DNA from: an uncultured Succinivibrionaceae bacterium
Lineage (GTDB): Bacteria > Pseudomonadota > Gammaproteobacteria > Enterobacterales > Succinivibrionaceae
NCBI GenBank assembly: GCA_900539665.1
Contig: UQCV01000001.1
Coordinates: 29,023 to 93,022, forward strand
Direction: 5' to 3'
Length of the DNA stretch: 64,000 bases
Below are positions 18,358 to 26,682 of this stretch, piece after piece. Each line of letters starts with the position of its first letter. The first letter of the stretch is position 1. The position numbers and the translations under genes are program-made. The notes below the pieces were generated by a model. That model ran no database searches. It was given only the letters and a program-made list of their open reading frames with translations, and was not told where the DNA came from.

Positions 18358-19962
18358 ATGGCAGAATTAGACTTGCAGAAGTATGGTATTACTGGTGCTA
18401 CTGAAGTAGTTCACAATCCATCTTACGAACAGCTTTTTGCTGATGAAACTGACCCTAAGCTTGAAGGCTACGAAAAGGGCCAAGTTACCGAGATGGGTGC
18501 TGTTAATGTAATGACTGGTGTTTACACTGGCCGTTCACCAAAGGACAAGTTCTTCGTACTCGACGATGTTACCAAAGACACCATTTGGTGGACTTCTGAT
18601 GCTTACAAGAATGACAACAAGCCTCTTTCTCAGGCTAGTTGGCAGGAACTTAAGAAGCTTGCTAGCAAGGAATTAAGCAACAAGAAGCTTTACGTTGTTG
18701 ATGCTTTCTGTGGTGCTAACGAAAACTCACGTCTTAAGATCCGCTTCATCATGGAAGTGGCTTGGCAGGCTCACTTTGTAACCAACATGTTTGTAAGACC
18801 ATCTGCTGAAGAACTTGCAAACTTTGGTGAACCAGATTTCGTAGTAATCAACGCTTCTAAGGCTAAGGTTGAAAACTACAAGGAACTCGGTCTTAACTCT
18901 GAAACTGCAGTTGTATTTAACCTCACTGAAAAGGTTCAGATCATCATCAACACTTGGTACGGTGGTGAAATGAAGAAGGGTATGTTCTCTTACATGAACT
19001 ACCTCCTCCCACTCAAGGGCATGGCATCTATGCACTGCTCTGCTAACACCAATGCTAAGGGTGAAACTGCTATCTTCTTCGGTCTTTCTGGTACTGGTAA
19101 GACTACCCTTTCTACCGATCCAAAGCGTGAACTCATCGGTGACGACGAACACGGTTGGGACGATGATGGTGTATTCAACTTCGAAGGCGGTTGCTACGCT
19201 AAGGTAATCAACCTCTCTAAGGAAAACGAACCAGACATTTGGAATGCAATCAAGCGTAACGCTCTTCTCGAAAACGTAACCGTTGATGCAAATGGCAAGA
19301 TCGATTTCACTGATAAGTCTGTAACTGAAAACACTCGTGTTTCTTACCCAATTTATCACATCAAAAACATCGTTAAGCCTGTATCAAAGGCTCCAGCTGC
19401 TAAGAAGGTAATCTTCCTTTCTGCTGACGCTTTCGGTGTTCTCCCACCAGTATCTATTCTTAACCCAGAACAGACTCAGTACTACTTCCTCTCTGGCTTT
19501 ACCGCTAAGCTCGCTGGTACTGAACGTGGTATTACTGAACCTACCCCAACCTTCTCTGCATGCTTCGGCGCAGCATTCCTTTCACTTCACCCAACTAAGT
19601 ACGGTGAAGAACTCGTTAAGAAGATGAAGGCTTCTGGTGCTACTGCTTACCTCGTAAACACTGGCTGGAACGGTTCTGGCAAGCGTATCTCTATTAAGGA
19701 TACCCGTGGTATTATCGACGCAATTCTTGACGGTTCTATCGACAAGGCTCCAACCAAGGTAATCCCAATTTTCGACTTTGTTGTTCCAACTGCTCTTCCA
19801 GGCGTTGATCCTGCAATCCTCGATCCACGTGATACCTACGCTGATAAGTCTCAGTGGGAAGAAAAGGCTAAGGATCTTGCATCTCGTTTCATCAAGAACT
19901 TCGCTAAGTTCGAAGGTAACGAACACGGTAAGGCTCTTGTAGCTGCTGGTCCTAAGCTCTAA
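18358..19962 (+). CDS. pckA: Phosphoenolpyruvate carboxykinase (ATP)
   Basis: Interconverts oxaloacetate + ATP with PEP + CO2 + ADP. In succinate-forming rumen and gut anaerobes it runs toward oxaloacetate, fixing CO2 and making ATP. The P-loop GLSGTGKT is at residues 242-249, with the kinase-2 motif [19 protein letters not shown] just after; 534 residues is typical. Codon use is strongly biased (AAG, GGT, GCT, CTC, GAA) compared with neighbours, which points to very high expression. Transcribed alone, with a clear terminator. Confidence 0.98.
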   Translation: MAELDLQKYGITGATEVVHNPSYEQLFADETDPKLEGYEKGQVTEMGAVNVMTGVYTGRSPKDKFFVLDDVTKDTIWWTSDAYKNDNKPLSQASWQELKKLASKELSNKKLYVVDAFCGANENSRLKIRFIMEVAWQAHFVTNMFVRPSAEELANFGEPDFVVINASKAKVENYKELGLNSETAVVFNLTEKVQIIINTWYGGEMKKGMFSYMNYLLPLKGMASMHCSANTNAKGETAIFFGLSGTGKTTLSTDPKRELIGDDEHGWDDDGVFNFEGGCYAKVINLSKENEPDIWNAIKRNALLENVTVDANGKIDFTDKSVTENTRVSYPIYHIKNIVKPVSKAPAAKKVIFLSADAFGVLPPVSILNPEQTQYYFLSGFTAKLAGTERGITEPTPTFSACFGAAFLSLHPTKYGEELVKKMKASGATAYLVNTGWNGSGKRISIKDTRGIIDAILDGSIDKAPTKVIPIFDFVVPTALPGVDPAILDPRDTYADKSQWEEKAKDLASRFIKNFAKFEGNEHGKALVAAGPKL

Positions 19963-20011
19963 TAGAAGCTGACCATCCTTACGTTGTAAAACATAAGGTT
20001 AAATAAATTTT

Positions 20012-20045
20012 GAAAAGGGAATTGCATTGCAGTTCCCTTTTTGCA
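20012..20045 (+). terminator. Intrinsic terminator after pckA
   Basis: AAAAGGGAA/TTCCCTTTTT stem with a loop of about ten bases and a terminal T-run, about 50 bases after the stop. Confidence 0.88.
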
Positions 20046-20093
20046 TATAGTATCGAATAAAAAGTTATTCCTTTAAGGAAAATAGGGGGCTTT

Positions 20094-20708
20094 ATGAATT
20101 ATGTAACTGCGGAAGGTATGGCTTTACTTAAGGGTGAGTTTAGCGAGCTTTGGAACGATTTAAGACCGAAGGTGGCAGACCGATTGGCTTGGGCTGCATC
20201 TTTAGGTGACCGTAGTGAAAATGCTGACTATCAATACAATAAACGTTTGCTCCGTGAAGTAGATATTAGAATAAAGCAGTTGTCCGATATTTTTGATTCT
20301 ACAAGTGTGCTTGATCGCAGTAGTGATGGGCAAAGAGATAATAAAGTCTACTTTGGGGCCTATGTTGAAATTGAAAATGATGATGGTCAAATTAAACATG
20401 TGCATATCGTAGGGCACGCAGAAACTTATAACCGTGAAGGGTTTATTTCTTTAAGTAGCCCCATGGCCAAAGGTTTAATGAATCTCTCGATTGATGATGA
20501 AGCGGTTATTAATACGCCCAAAGGCAAAGTCTCTTGGTATGTGAATAAAATTTCGTATAAGCCTGAAGCTTGGTTTGGTCCAATTCCCGCTCCCATGTTC
20601 AAATTTAGATCTAAATTTGATGATAATAAGACTACAGAAATAAAGTCAGATGAAGAATTGGCCAAGATAAAGCAGGAATATTTGCGTCATTTGGCAGGTG
20701 AAGATTAA
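20094..20708 (+). CDS. greB: Transcription elongation factor GreB with C-terminal extension
   Basis: Rescues backtracked RNA polymerase by stimulating transcript cleavage. N-terminal coiled coil with the acidic tip motif SLGDRSENADYQYNK, then the FKBP-like C-terminal domain. The core ends near residue 160 (SWYVNKISYKPE), the full length of E. coli GreB (158); another 45 or so charged residues follow (to 204), an extension I do not recognise. The start has AGGGGGC upstream. Confidence 0.93.
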   Translation: MNYVTAEGMALLKGEFSELWNDLRPKVADRLAWAASLGDRSENADYQYNKRLLREVDIRIKQLSDIFDSTSVLDRSSDGQRDNKVYFGAYVEIENDDGQIKHVHIVGHAETYNREGFISLSSPMAKGLMNLSIDDEAVINTPKGKVSWYVNKISYKPEAWFGPIPAPMFKFRSKFDDNKTTEIKSDEELAKIKQEYLRHLAGED

Positions 20709-20727
20709 GTAGATAAGGAATGTGGTT

Positions 20728-21783
20728 CTATCCTTGGGTGTTAATTGTAGAGCCGAGGGTAGGGCTATAGCTTGAAGACTGATAAAGAGAGCTGATGACT
20801 CTATTAGCATTAAAGTAATCTAAAGCTTTAGAGTCATCGTAATTTTGTGACTCGGTTTCATTTTTATTTGGGGATGTGGACGCATTGATTCCGGTTGAGG
20901 CATTATCGGTTTCAACTGCCACATTTTTGTTGTTATCCACAGCTTCTGAAGAATTAACTCCTTGTTCTTTTAGGACTTGCTGTCTTGCTCTATTAGCAAT
21001 ACGGACCGCTTCAGAAGCAACGTTGCGGTCTGCTCCGGATGGTTCAGCTGGAGCTAACGCCGCGCGATATACTTGTTCCATCTTTTTAATGGTGGCAGCG
21101 GGAGTTTTTTCTTCACTTAACGAAATAGATACAGAACCATCAGTGATGTATTGTTTGCCATCAGGCCCTGTGGTATATGAGTAAGACGGGCTCTGGGCAT
21201 AAGCCCCGCCTGTGGTTTTATGTTGATTTTCGTGAATTTGCACTTCACGGTCTCTTTGCTTTAAATCTTCTATTTCTTGAAGTTCGGCTTCGGTTAATTC
21301 CTTTGGGGTAGCGTTGCCATTGTTAGAAACTGTGTCTTCGTTATCATCGTGAGCTCTAGAGGGGCTATTGGCAGCTTGAGAGTGGCCACCGGCAGTTGCA
21401 TTTGTGCGCTCTTGGTCTACTAAAGAGGTTGAGTTGTCCCCAAAGAATAAATTCTCTAATTCTGGGTTAAGTGCCTTAGTTGTGTGTGCAGAAGAATTAG
21501 TGTTTTTAGCTTCACTATATTTACGTGTGGTAGAGGAAGTAGTTGTGGTTACTGGGGAATGTCTTACGTTGATAGTGGACGCAATTTGGGTTTGAGCTGA
21601 TTGGACTTTACTTAAGGCAATTTGATTATTTTGCCGGGTGTTTTGCTCAAGTTGCTGGGCTTTTTGTTCGTTTTGTTCTTTTTGCGCAATGTAGGCAGGT
21701 AAACGTCCCTTACCAGAATTAGAATTGTAATTCCGGATATAGGTGGAATAAGAACCTGATGTATAGGTGCCGTTTATTCCCAT
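20728..21783 (-). CDS. SprA-related putative metalloprotease (HExxH)
   Basis: 351 residues. The first 165 are Gln/Ser/Thr/Asn-rich low complexity; then comes a conserved block with HENQH at residues 184-188 (HExxH zinc motif) followed by GGAYAQSPSYSYTTGPDGKQY and the VSI/ISLSEE region, which matches the SprA-related putative metallopeptidase family as I recall it. The tail is again low complexity. No signal peptide or membrane segment is evident. Function is unknown; no peptidase activity has been firmly tied to this family. The neighbouring small gene (21851-22078) is in the same direction, 67 bases upstream. Confidence 0.75.
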   Translation of the reverse strand: MGINGTYTSGSYSTYIRNYNSNSGKGRLPAYIAQKEQNEQKAQQLEQNTRQNNQIALSKVQSAQTQIASTINVRHSPVTTTTSSTTRKYSEAKNTNSSAHTTKALNPELENLFFGDNSTSLVDQERTNATAGGHSQAANSPSRAHDDNEDTVSNNGNATPKELTEAELQEIEDLKQRDREVQIHENQHKTTGGAYAQSPSYSYTTGPDGKQYITDGSVSISLSEEKTPAATIKKMEQVYRAALAPAEPSGADRNVASEAVRIANRARQQVLKEQGVNSSEAVDNNKNVAVETDNASTGINASTSPNKNETESQNYDDSKALDYFNANRVISSLYQSSSYSPTLGSTINTQG

Positions 21784-21850
21784 ACCATTTCACCCCAATT
21801 TAGTTTTGAAACCAAATTAACCCAATTATTTGCTATTTAGCTAGGTCTAA

Positions 21851-22078
21851 TTAAGCAAATAAATCTATTAAGCTATCAGTACAATCCTTTTGAACTACAA
21901 TCGTTTTACATAAGGCTTCTGTTACGGCTCTATTATTAATTAAGTCCACACAGTCTTTAGGCAACGATTCTTGATTGGCAGAATTGGTGTTAGCAATAAT
22001 ACTTGCGGTTTGACGTAACTGTGCTTGGTTATTAATGAGAGCCTGGGAAGCAGAGTTGATGTTAATCGAGTTACTCAT
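21851..22078 (-). CDS. Small protein with flagellar rod/hook-like terminal motifs
   Basis: 75 residues; ATG at 22078 has AAGGAG seven bases upstream, so the longer frame (from 22114) is not used. The N-terminal half (ALINNQAQLRQTASIIANTN) resembles the rod-protein pattern in which a helix ends in NIANxNT, and the C-terminal half (LINNRAVTEALCKTIVV, then LIDLF) resembles the C-terminal helix of rod/hook proteins; the central body of a true rod protein is missing. There are no other flagellar genes in the window. Role unknown. Confidence 0.6.
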   Translation of the reverse strand: MSNSININSASQALINNQAQLRQTASIIANTNSANQESLPKDCVDLINNRAVTEALCKTIVVQKDCTDSLIDLFA

Positions 22079-22337
22079 AACTTCTCCTTTAAACAGGTTA
22101 CAATTACCCAACAATAGTTTAATCTAAAAATTTTGGCTTGGGTAAATTAAAGTGGAACTTTACGGAGGTTTTCACAAAAACAAGCAAAAAACTTGCGTGC
22201 GTTTAATTAGAGAAATCTCCTCAGGTTTTGTTACATGTTTTGAGGCAAAACTGAGAAGATAAAAGGGCGTTTAAAGAAATCGCGCATAAGTTTTAAGGAC
22301 AATGACTTTATGCATGGGGCCAAACCTTCCCGCAGGC

Positions 22338-23123
22338 TTATTTTAGATTTTGCAAGAAACTTGCGATTTCTTGGGCAAAGTTCTTAGGTTCGGTGATAAA
22401 AGGTGCATGTGAACTTGCGGGCATGATACAAATTTTAGCATTAGCCTTTTGGTGCCAAATTTGTGCACTAGTTGCAGGAACTAGGCGGTCGCGTGCGCCA
22501 TAAATGTGTAGAGACGGACAAGTAATGCGACTAATATACCCGCGTAAGTCTTCATCCATAAGAGTTTTTAAGCCAGCCTGGAGCTCATAATATGAAGGTG
22601 TTTCGACTTCCGCGATTAGCTTTTTCATGGTGCGGATGTCTTGTTTTAAGGTTTCAGAGCCCATAGCTTGCAAAGATAAGAATTTATCAATGATGCTATT
22701 ACAGTTATCCATTTTTAAGATGGAAGCAAATTTTTGGAGTAGGGTGGCTTCAGTACCCGGCCAAGAACTTGTAGGATCGGCACAAAAACGTGGACTACCA
22801 GCGCAAGTAATAAGACCTTTAACTTTATTAGGGTTAGTGATGGTGTATCTAAGAGCTAATGTGGCGCCTAAGGACCATCCTAATAAAATAATGTTGTTAG
22901 GTAAGGTTTCTTCTAAAATCTTTTGGATCCCATCGCATCTATTAGCAGGGATTTGGTGGTTAATTCCATATCCTGGTAGATCTAATAGGGTTACGTTGCA
23001 GTATTTTTGAAGCAATGGAACTAAGGGATAAAAAATTCGACTGCAAATGCCCCAACCGTGGATAAGCACAAGATTGTGTGGACAATTAGCAGGTCCGGCA
23101 AAATATTCTGTATTAATGTGCAT
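22338..23123 (-). CDS. bioH: Pimeloyl-[acyl-carrier protein] methyl ester esterase BioH
   Basis: Alpha/beta hydrolase that removes the methyl group from pimeloyl-ACP methyl ester in biotin synthesis. Nucleophile S84 in GWSLGA, acid in the IYGARDRLVP strand, and histidine in SSHAPFITEP match BioH rather than general esterases; the oxyanion region reads LIHGWG. 261 residues (E. coli 256). Stands alone, as bioH usually does in gammaproteobacteria. Confidence 0.88.
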   Translation of the reverse strand: MHINTEYFAGPANCPHNLVLIHGWGICSRIFYPLVPLLQKYCNVTLLDLPGYGINHQIPANRCDGIQKILEETLPNNIILLGWSLGATLALRYTITNPNKVKGLITCAGSPRFCADPTSSWPGTEATLLQKFASILKMDNCNSIIDKFLSLQAMGSETLKQDIRTMKKLIAEVETPSYYELQAGLKTLMDEDLRGYISRITCPSLHIYGARDRLVPATSAQIWHQKANAKICIMPASSHAPFITEPKNFAQEIASFLQNLK

Positions 23124-23269
23124 GTTCTTGATTACCTTATTAAGATATTCATTCTTTGAGGAGGGAACGATGTTTTAAGCTTTATAACTAAAGAAAATTA
23201 TACCTTGTTCTAAGAAGGATAGGAAATCAACGCCCATTGTTAGTGCTTTAATTATGCACTATTTCAAAC

Positions 23270-23284
23270 GCACCAAATTGGTGC
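23270..23284 (+). promoter_or_regulatory. NtrC (NRI) binding site upstream of amtB
   Basis: GCACC-AAATT-GGTGC, a perfect palindrome with the 5-base spacer of the enterobacterial NtrC consensus. Its centre is about 137 bases upstream of the start expected from the sigma-54 promoter, a normal enhancer distance. Confidence 0.75.
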
Positions 23285-23387
23285 CTAAAAGATATTATGG
23301 TGCATAAAATTAGAATTTTAGCCTTATAAAATTCAAAATTAGCACCTTTATTGAGGTCTATAGGCGGTTTTAAAGATTTTTTTATAC

Positions 23388-23404
23388 TTGGCGTAGATGT
23401 TGCA
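23388..23404 (+). promoter_or_regulatory. Sigma-54 promoter of amtB
   Basis: TTGGCGTAGATGTTGCA has GG and GC exactly ten bases apart, the -24/-12 spacing that defines sigma-54 promoters, with good flanks (TTGGC, TTGCA). Transcription would start near 23414, some 36 bases before the amtB ATG. With the NtrC site upstream this predicts induction under nitrogen limitation. Confidence 0.8.
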
Positions 23405-23449
23405 GTAATAGTTTCAAAATGTTCAAGCTTTTTTCTTTTGGAGAATATT

Positions 23450-24925
23450 ATGAAACGAATACTTAGTTTGCTACTTATAGCAGGCGCATTCAGTTTTGCT
23501 ACTCCTTCATGGGGTGAAGATGTGGCGCCAGCTACTATATCAGATACACAAAGTGAAGTAGTGGCCCCAGCCGCTACTACCGCAGCGCCAGCACCGGCTG
23601 CTGAAGTTGTGGAAGTTAAAGTTGAAACTGCAGCTCCTGCGCCTGCTCCTGAAGCTCCGGCAGCTACTGAAGCAGCTCCGCAAGAACCACAAGTCAATAC
23701 CGCTGATAACGGCTTTATCATGATTTGTGCCGCTCTCGTTATTTTAATGTCTATTCCTGGTATTGCCTTGTTCTATGGTGGTTTGGTTCGTTCAAAGAAC
23801 ATGTTGTCAGTACTGGCACAGACCATAGTTATATTCTCCCTAATGTTTGTTCTTTGGGCTATTTACGGTTACAGCTTGGCTTTTGGGGCAAACGATAACG
23901 AAACTTTACAGATGGTATTTGGTAACTTGGATAAGTTCCTCATGCTCTCTGTTGGTCCTGAAGCTGTAAACGGTACTCTTTCTGACTTAACTTTCTTCTC
24001 ATTCCAAGGTGCGTTCGCAGGTATTACTGCTTGCTTAATCATTGGTTCATTTGCAGAAAGAATTAAATTCAGTGCCCTTTTGTTTGTAATCTTCATTTGG
24101 TTTACTTTCTCATACATCCCATTGTGCCACATGGTATGGGGTGGCGGGTACATTGACTCTGCATGGCATTCATATGACTTTGCTGGTGGTCTCGTAGTAC
24201 ATATCAACGCTGCGATTTGTGCTCTTGTTGGTGCATATTTCGTGGGTAAGCGTATTGGTTATGGCCGTGAATTAATGTCACCACACAACATGGTTATGAC
24301 TATGATTGGTGCCTGTCTCTTGTGGGTAGGTTGGTTCGGCTTCAACGCAGGTTCTGAACTTACTGCTGACGGTATATCTGCTCTTGCTTTTGCTAACACC
24401 TGTGTTGCTCCAGCCGCTGCCGCTCTTGCTTGGATGGCAGCTGAATGGATCCTCTTCAGTCGCCCATCTCTCTTAGGTGCATGTTCTGGGGCTGTTGCGG
24501 GTTTGGTTGCTATTACCCCTGCTTGTGCTTTCGTAAGTGTTGGTGGTGCCTTGATTATCGGTTTGGTTGCTGGCTTCGTATGTTTGTGGGGTATCCACGG
24601 CCTCAAGAAGCTCCTCAATGTTGATGACTCACTTGACGTATTTGGCGTACACGGTGTAGGTGGTATTACTGGTGCTTTATTAACAGGTATCTTCTGTGCT
24701 CCTGCTCTTGGTGGTGTTGGCTTCAAAGAAGGTTGGGATTCAATCCTTGGTCAGTTCACTGGTCAGTTAGTATCTGTAATTATTTGTATTGTTTGGTGTG
24801 GTATCGTTTCAATCGTTGCATTCTACCTTGCTGATAAGCTTTTCGGTGTACGTGTTGCTCCTGATGAAGAACGTGAAGGTCTTGACCTTACAACCCATGG
24901 CGAACGTGCTTACAACTTGATGTAA
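23450..24925 (+). CDS. amtB: Ammonium transporter AmtB with Ala/Pro-rich N-terminal extension
   Basis: Trimeric inner-membrane ammonium channel with eleven membrane helices; the region from FYGGLVRSKNMLS through FGVHGVGGITGALLTG holds the conserved vestibule and pore segments. ATG 23450 has GGAGAA upstream and is followed by a signal peptide (about 22 residues). Between the signal peptide and the first membrane helix lie about 70 residues rich in Ala, Pro, Glu and Val, which would sit in the periplasm; E. coli AmtB has no such insert. 491 residues. The usual glnK partner is not adjacent. Regulated by NtrC/sigma-54 according to the upstream sites. Confidence 0.95.
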   Translation: MKRILSLLLIAGAFSFATPSWGEDVAPATISDTQSEVVAPAATTAAPAPAAEVVEVKVETAAPAPAPEAPAATEAAPQEPQVNTADNGFIMICAALVILMSIPGIALFYGGLVRSKNMLSVLAQTIVIFSLMFVLWAIYGYSLAFGANDNETLQMVFGNLDKFLMLSVGPEAVNGTLSDLTFFSFQGAFAGITACLIIGSFAERIKFSALLFVIFIWFTFSYIPLCHMVWGGGYIDSAWHSYDFAGGLVVHINAAICALVGAYFVGKRIGYGRELMSPHNMVMTMIGACLLWVGWFGFNAGSELTADGISALAFANTCVAPAAAALAWMAAEWILFSRPSLLGACSGAVAGLVAITPACAFVSVGGALIIGLVAGFVCLWGIHGLKKLLNVDDSLDVFGVHGVGGITGALLTGIFCAPALGGVGFKEGWDSILGQFTGQLVSVIICIVWCGIVSIVAFYLADKLFGVRVAPDEEREGLDLTTHGERAYNLM

Positions 24926-24968
24926 TAACATCCCTGGTTAAAACAACCAAAAATAAAAATTGCAATGT

Positions 24969-24999
24969 TAAAGTACCTGTCTCGGCAGGTACTTTTTTT
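24969..24999 (+). terminator. Intrinsic terminator after amtB
   Basis: AAGTACCTG/CAGGTACTT stem, six-base loop, then a T-run. Confidence 0.92.
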
Positions 25000-25026
25000 G
25001 GTCGAAGCTAGATGTTTGGATGAGAT

Positions 25027-25057
25027 AAAAAAAGCGAACAAAAATTTTTGTTCGCTT
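25027..25057 (-). terminator. Intrinsic terminator of hslR-hslO
   Basis: Inverted repeat AAGCGAACAAAAA/TTTTTGTTCGCTT; on the minus strand it ends in seven Ts. Lies 56 bases past the hslO stop. Confidence 0.85.
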
Positions 25058-25113
25058 AGGTTAGATTAAATTTACTTTTTATGCGCCTGGTCTACGTTTT
25101 TGGCGCTAACAGA

Positions 25114-26025
25114 CTAATTGTTTTCTTGCGTGTGGCTTTTGGCTTCACGAAGAATTTCAAGTAACTCTTCTTGGTTATAAGTGTACTTTTTACCACAACA
25201 ATGGCATTCAATTTCAGCACTACCAGGGCCTGAAATAATTTCTGAAATTTCATTTGGATTTAAATGAGATAACATTTCATGGAAATGCTCTCTTGAACAC
25301 ATGCATTTAAAGCAGATTGGTTCATTTGGGAAGATGTTAACTGAATCTTGGTTAAATAAACGATAAATTACATCTTGAGAATCAAGAGTTAAAACTTCCG
25401 CAGCGGTTAAAGTATCGGCTAGGGTAGTGCAGTGGTTGAAATCTTCAGCTTGCTTTTTATGGTTATCGGATGGTAATACTTGGAGCAACATACCGCCAGC
25501 CACGGCTTTTTCAATATCGGCAAATATGTATATCTTAGTGTCAATCTGCATTGATTGGTGGTAATACTCTTCAATGCATTCGGCGATGGTGGGTTTGTCT
25601 AGAGCAATAATGCCTTGATATTGTTGTCCCTCATCGGGAATTACCGTTACGGACATAATGGCATTCTCGCCAACAATTTCCTTGAGGGTAGTGCCACTCA
25701 ATCCTTCTTCAAATGAAGCTAAACCGCGGGTTTCATTTAAATGGTTGCTATTTACGTAAGCGTAGTGCAAAGCTCCTTGGCCTCTAATTTGTAGCATGAT
25801 GCTACCTTGAAGTTTTAAAGTAGAGGTAATGAGACAAATTGCGGTTTGCATTTTGGCAAGTAAAGTCTTGATGCAGTCAGGATAGTTATGACCTTCTATC
25901 AGCGCAGCATATGACTTTTGTAATTGAACTACTTCGCCTCTAATGGCGTAATCATTAAAAATAAAGCGTTGAATTGAATCAAAGCTTTCTGGGGTAGCAT
26001 TTGGTTCGTTGTTTAAGTTATCCAT
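25114..26025 (-). CDS. hslO: Redox-regulated holdase chaperone Hsp33
   Basis: Cytosolic chaperone switched on by oxidation: disulfides form and zinc is released. The C-terminal zinc switch is intact: CMC (a CxC) about 30 residues before CHCC (CxxC). The N-terminal domain has the family blocks RGEVVQLQKSY and QIRGQGALHYAYVN. 303 residues, near the family size. Paired with hslR as in E. coli, where pckA also lies close by, as it does here. Confidence 0.95.
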   Translation of the reverse strand: MDNLNNEPNATPESFDSIQRFIFNDYAIRGEVVQLQKSYAALIEGHNYPDCIKTLLAKMQTAICLITSTLKLQGSIMLQIRGQGALHYAYVNSNHLNETRGLASFEEGLSGTTLKEIVGENAIMSVTVIPDEGQQYQGIIALDKPTIAECIEEYYHQSMQIDTKIYIFADIEKAVAGGMLLQVLPSDNHKKQAEDFNHCTTLADTLTAAEVLTLDSQDVIYRLFNQDSVNIFPNEPICFKCMCSREHFHEMLSHLNPNEISEIISGPGSAEIECHCCGKKYTYNQEELLEILREAKSHTQENN

Positions 26026-26097
26026 GAGTTTTGTTCCTTAAAAGTGGTCATTGGGCTGGCCGGCTTTGGAAGCTGGCGCAATTAGACAGAGCGAAAT

Positions 26098-26514
26098 TTA
26101 CATTTCATGATTACTTTCTCTTAATCCATGTTTAAGGCTCAGTAATTCGCGTCGTTGTTTCTTATCTGGTTTGTCCTTAGGATGTGGGGCGTAAAGTAAC
26201 TGCATTTTTGAAGCTAAGGCTAGCTTCTCTCTATGTTCACGACTAGCATCGGTTTCGGTATACAATTTGCGTGCTTCTTCAGCACTACGTCTAGTATCAG
26301 AAATACCACACACTACTACTTCAATTTGATTATAACCCTGCCATAATTGGATACGAGCATTTATTTCGACAATTCTACTAGGTTTTGATCGAGTGCCATT
26401 ATAGTGAACCTTGCCCCCTTCAATCATAGAACGAGCAATAGATCTAGTCTTATAGAACCGAGCTGCCCATAGCCACTTATCTAAGCGGACCTCATTTTCC
26501 GAATTTGGGCTCAT
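26098..26514 (-). CDS. hslR: Ribosome-associated heat shock protein Hsp15
   Basis: S4-domain RNA-binding protein that recognises stalled 50S subunits carrying nascent chains and helps recycle them. The S4 motif VRLDKWLWAARFYKTRS is at the N-terminus, followed by a basic C-terminal tail. The frame runs back to 26565, but the ATG at 26514 with CAGGA upstream gives the family length (138; E. coli 133). It precedes hslO by 72 bases on the same strand. Confidence 0.93.
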   Translation of the reverse strand: MSPNSENEVRLDKWLWAARFYKTRSIARSMIEGGKVHYNGTRSKPSRIVEINARIQLWQGYNQIEVVVCGISDTRRSAEEARKLYTETDASREHREKLALASKMQLLYAPHPKDKPDKKQRRELLSLKHGLRESNHEM

Positions 26515-26535
26515 AAAGTATCCTGTATTCCGTTT

Positions 26536-26567
26536 TTTTTGCCATATTTTTGGTAAATATGGCAAAA
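26536..26567. repeat. AT-rich 13-bp inverted repeat upstream of hslR
   Basis: TTTTGCCATATTT and AAATATGGCAAAA face each other across a five-base spacer, just upstream of the hslR ribosome-binding site. The T-run is on the wrong side for a terminator of either neighbour, so an operator or 5'-leader hairpin is more likely. Confidence 0.5.
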
Positions 26568-26682
26568 TATGATCTGATTATTGTTAAAAAAATGTTTTAT
26601 AGGGCAAAATTAGTATATTGAAAGTTTGGTTATATAACTAATCTGCCGTTTACCTCTATTTTTAGAGAGGATTATATCATAT

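Larger units (their letters stand above)
23124..23449. other. 326-base region between bioH and amtB
   Basis: No gene seen. It contains the amtB control elements: an NtrC-type palindrome (23270-23284) and a sigma-54 promoter (23388-23404), then GGAGAA before the amtB ATG. A further GGTGCA half-site lies at about 23299. No glnK was found upstream of amtB. Confidence 0.75.

Noticed and set aside
18727..19359. 210-residue open frame antisense to pckA
   Set aside because: Shadow of the strongly biased pckA codons; the protein is unlike any known family and there is no ribosome-binding site or promoter.
23248..23721. 157-residue Ala/Gly-rich minus-strand frame over the amtB start
   Set aside because: It is the mirror of the Ala/Pro-rich AmtB extension and covers the NtrC and sigma-54 sites.
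24259..24726. 155-residue frame antisense to amtB
   Set aside because: Shadow of membrane-helix codons; Pro/Ala/Lys composition and no start signals.
26536..26567. Palindrome upstream of hslR as a terminator
   Set aside because: The T-run precedes the stem on the plus strand and an A-run follows on the minus strand, so neither orientation fits an intrinsic terminator.
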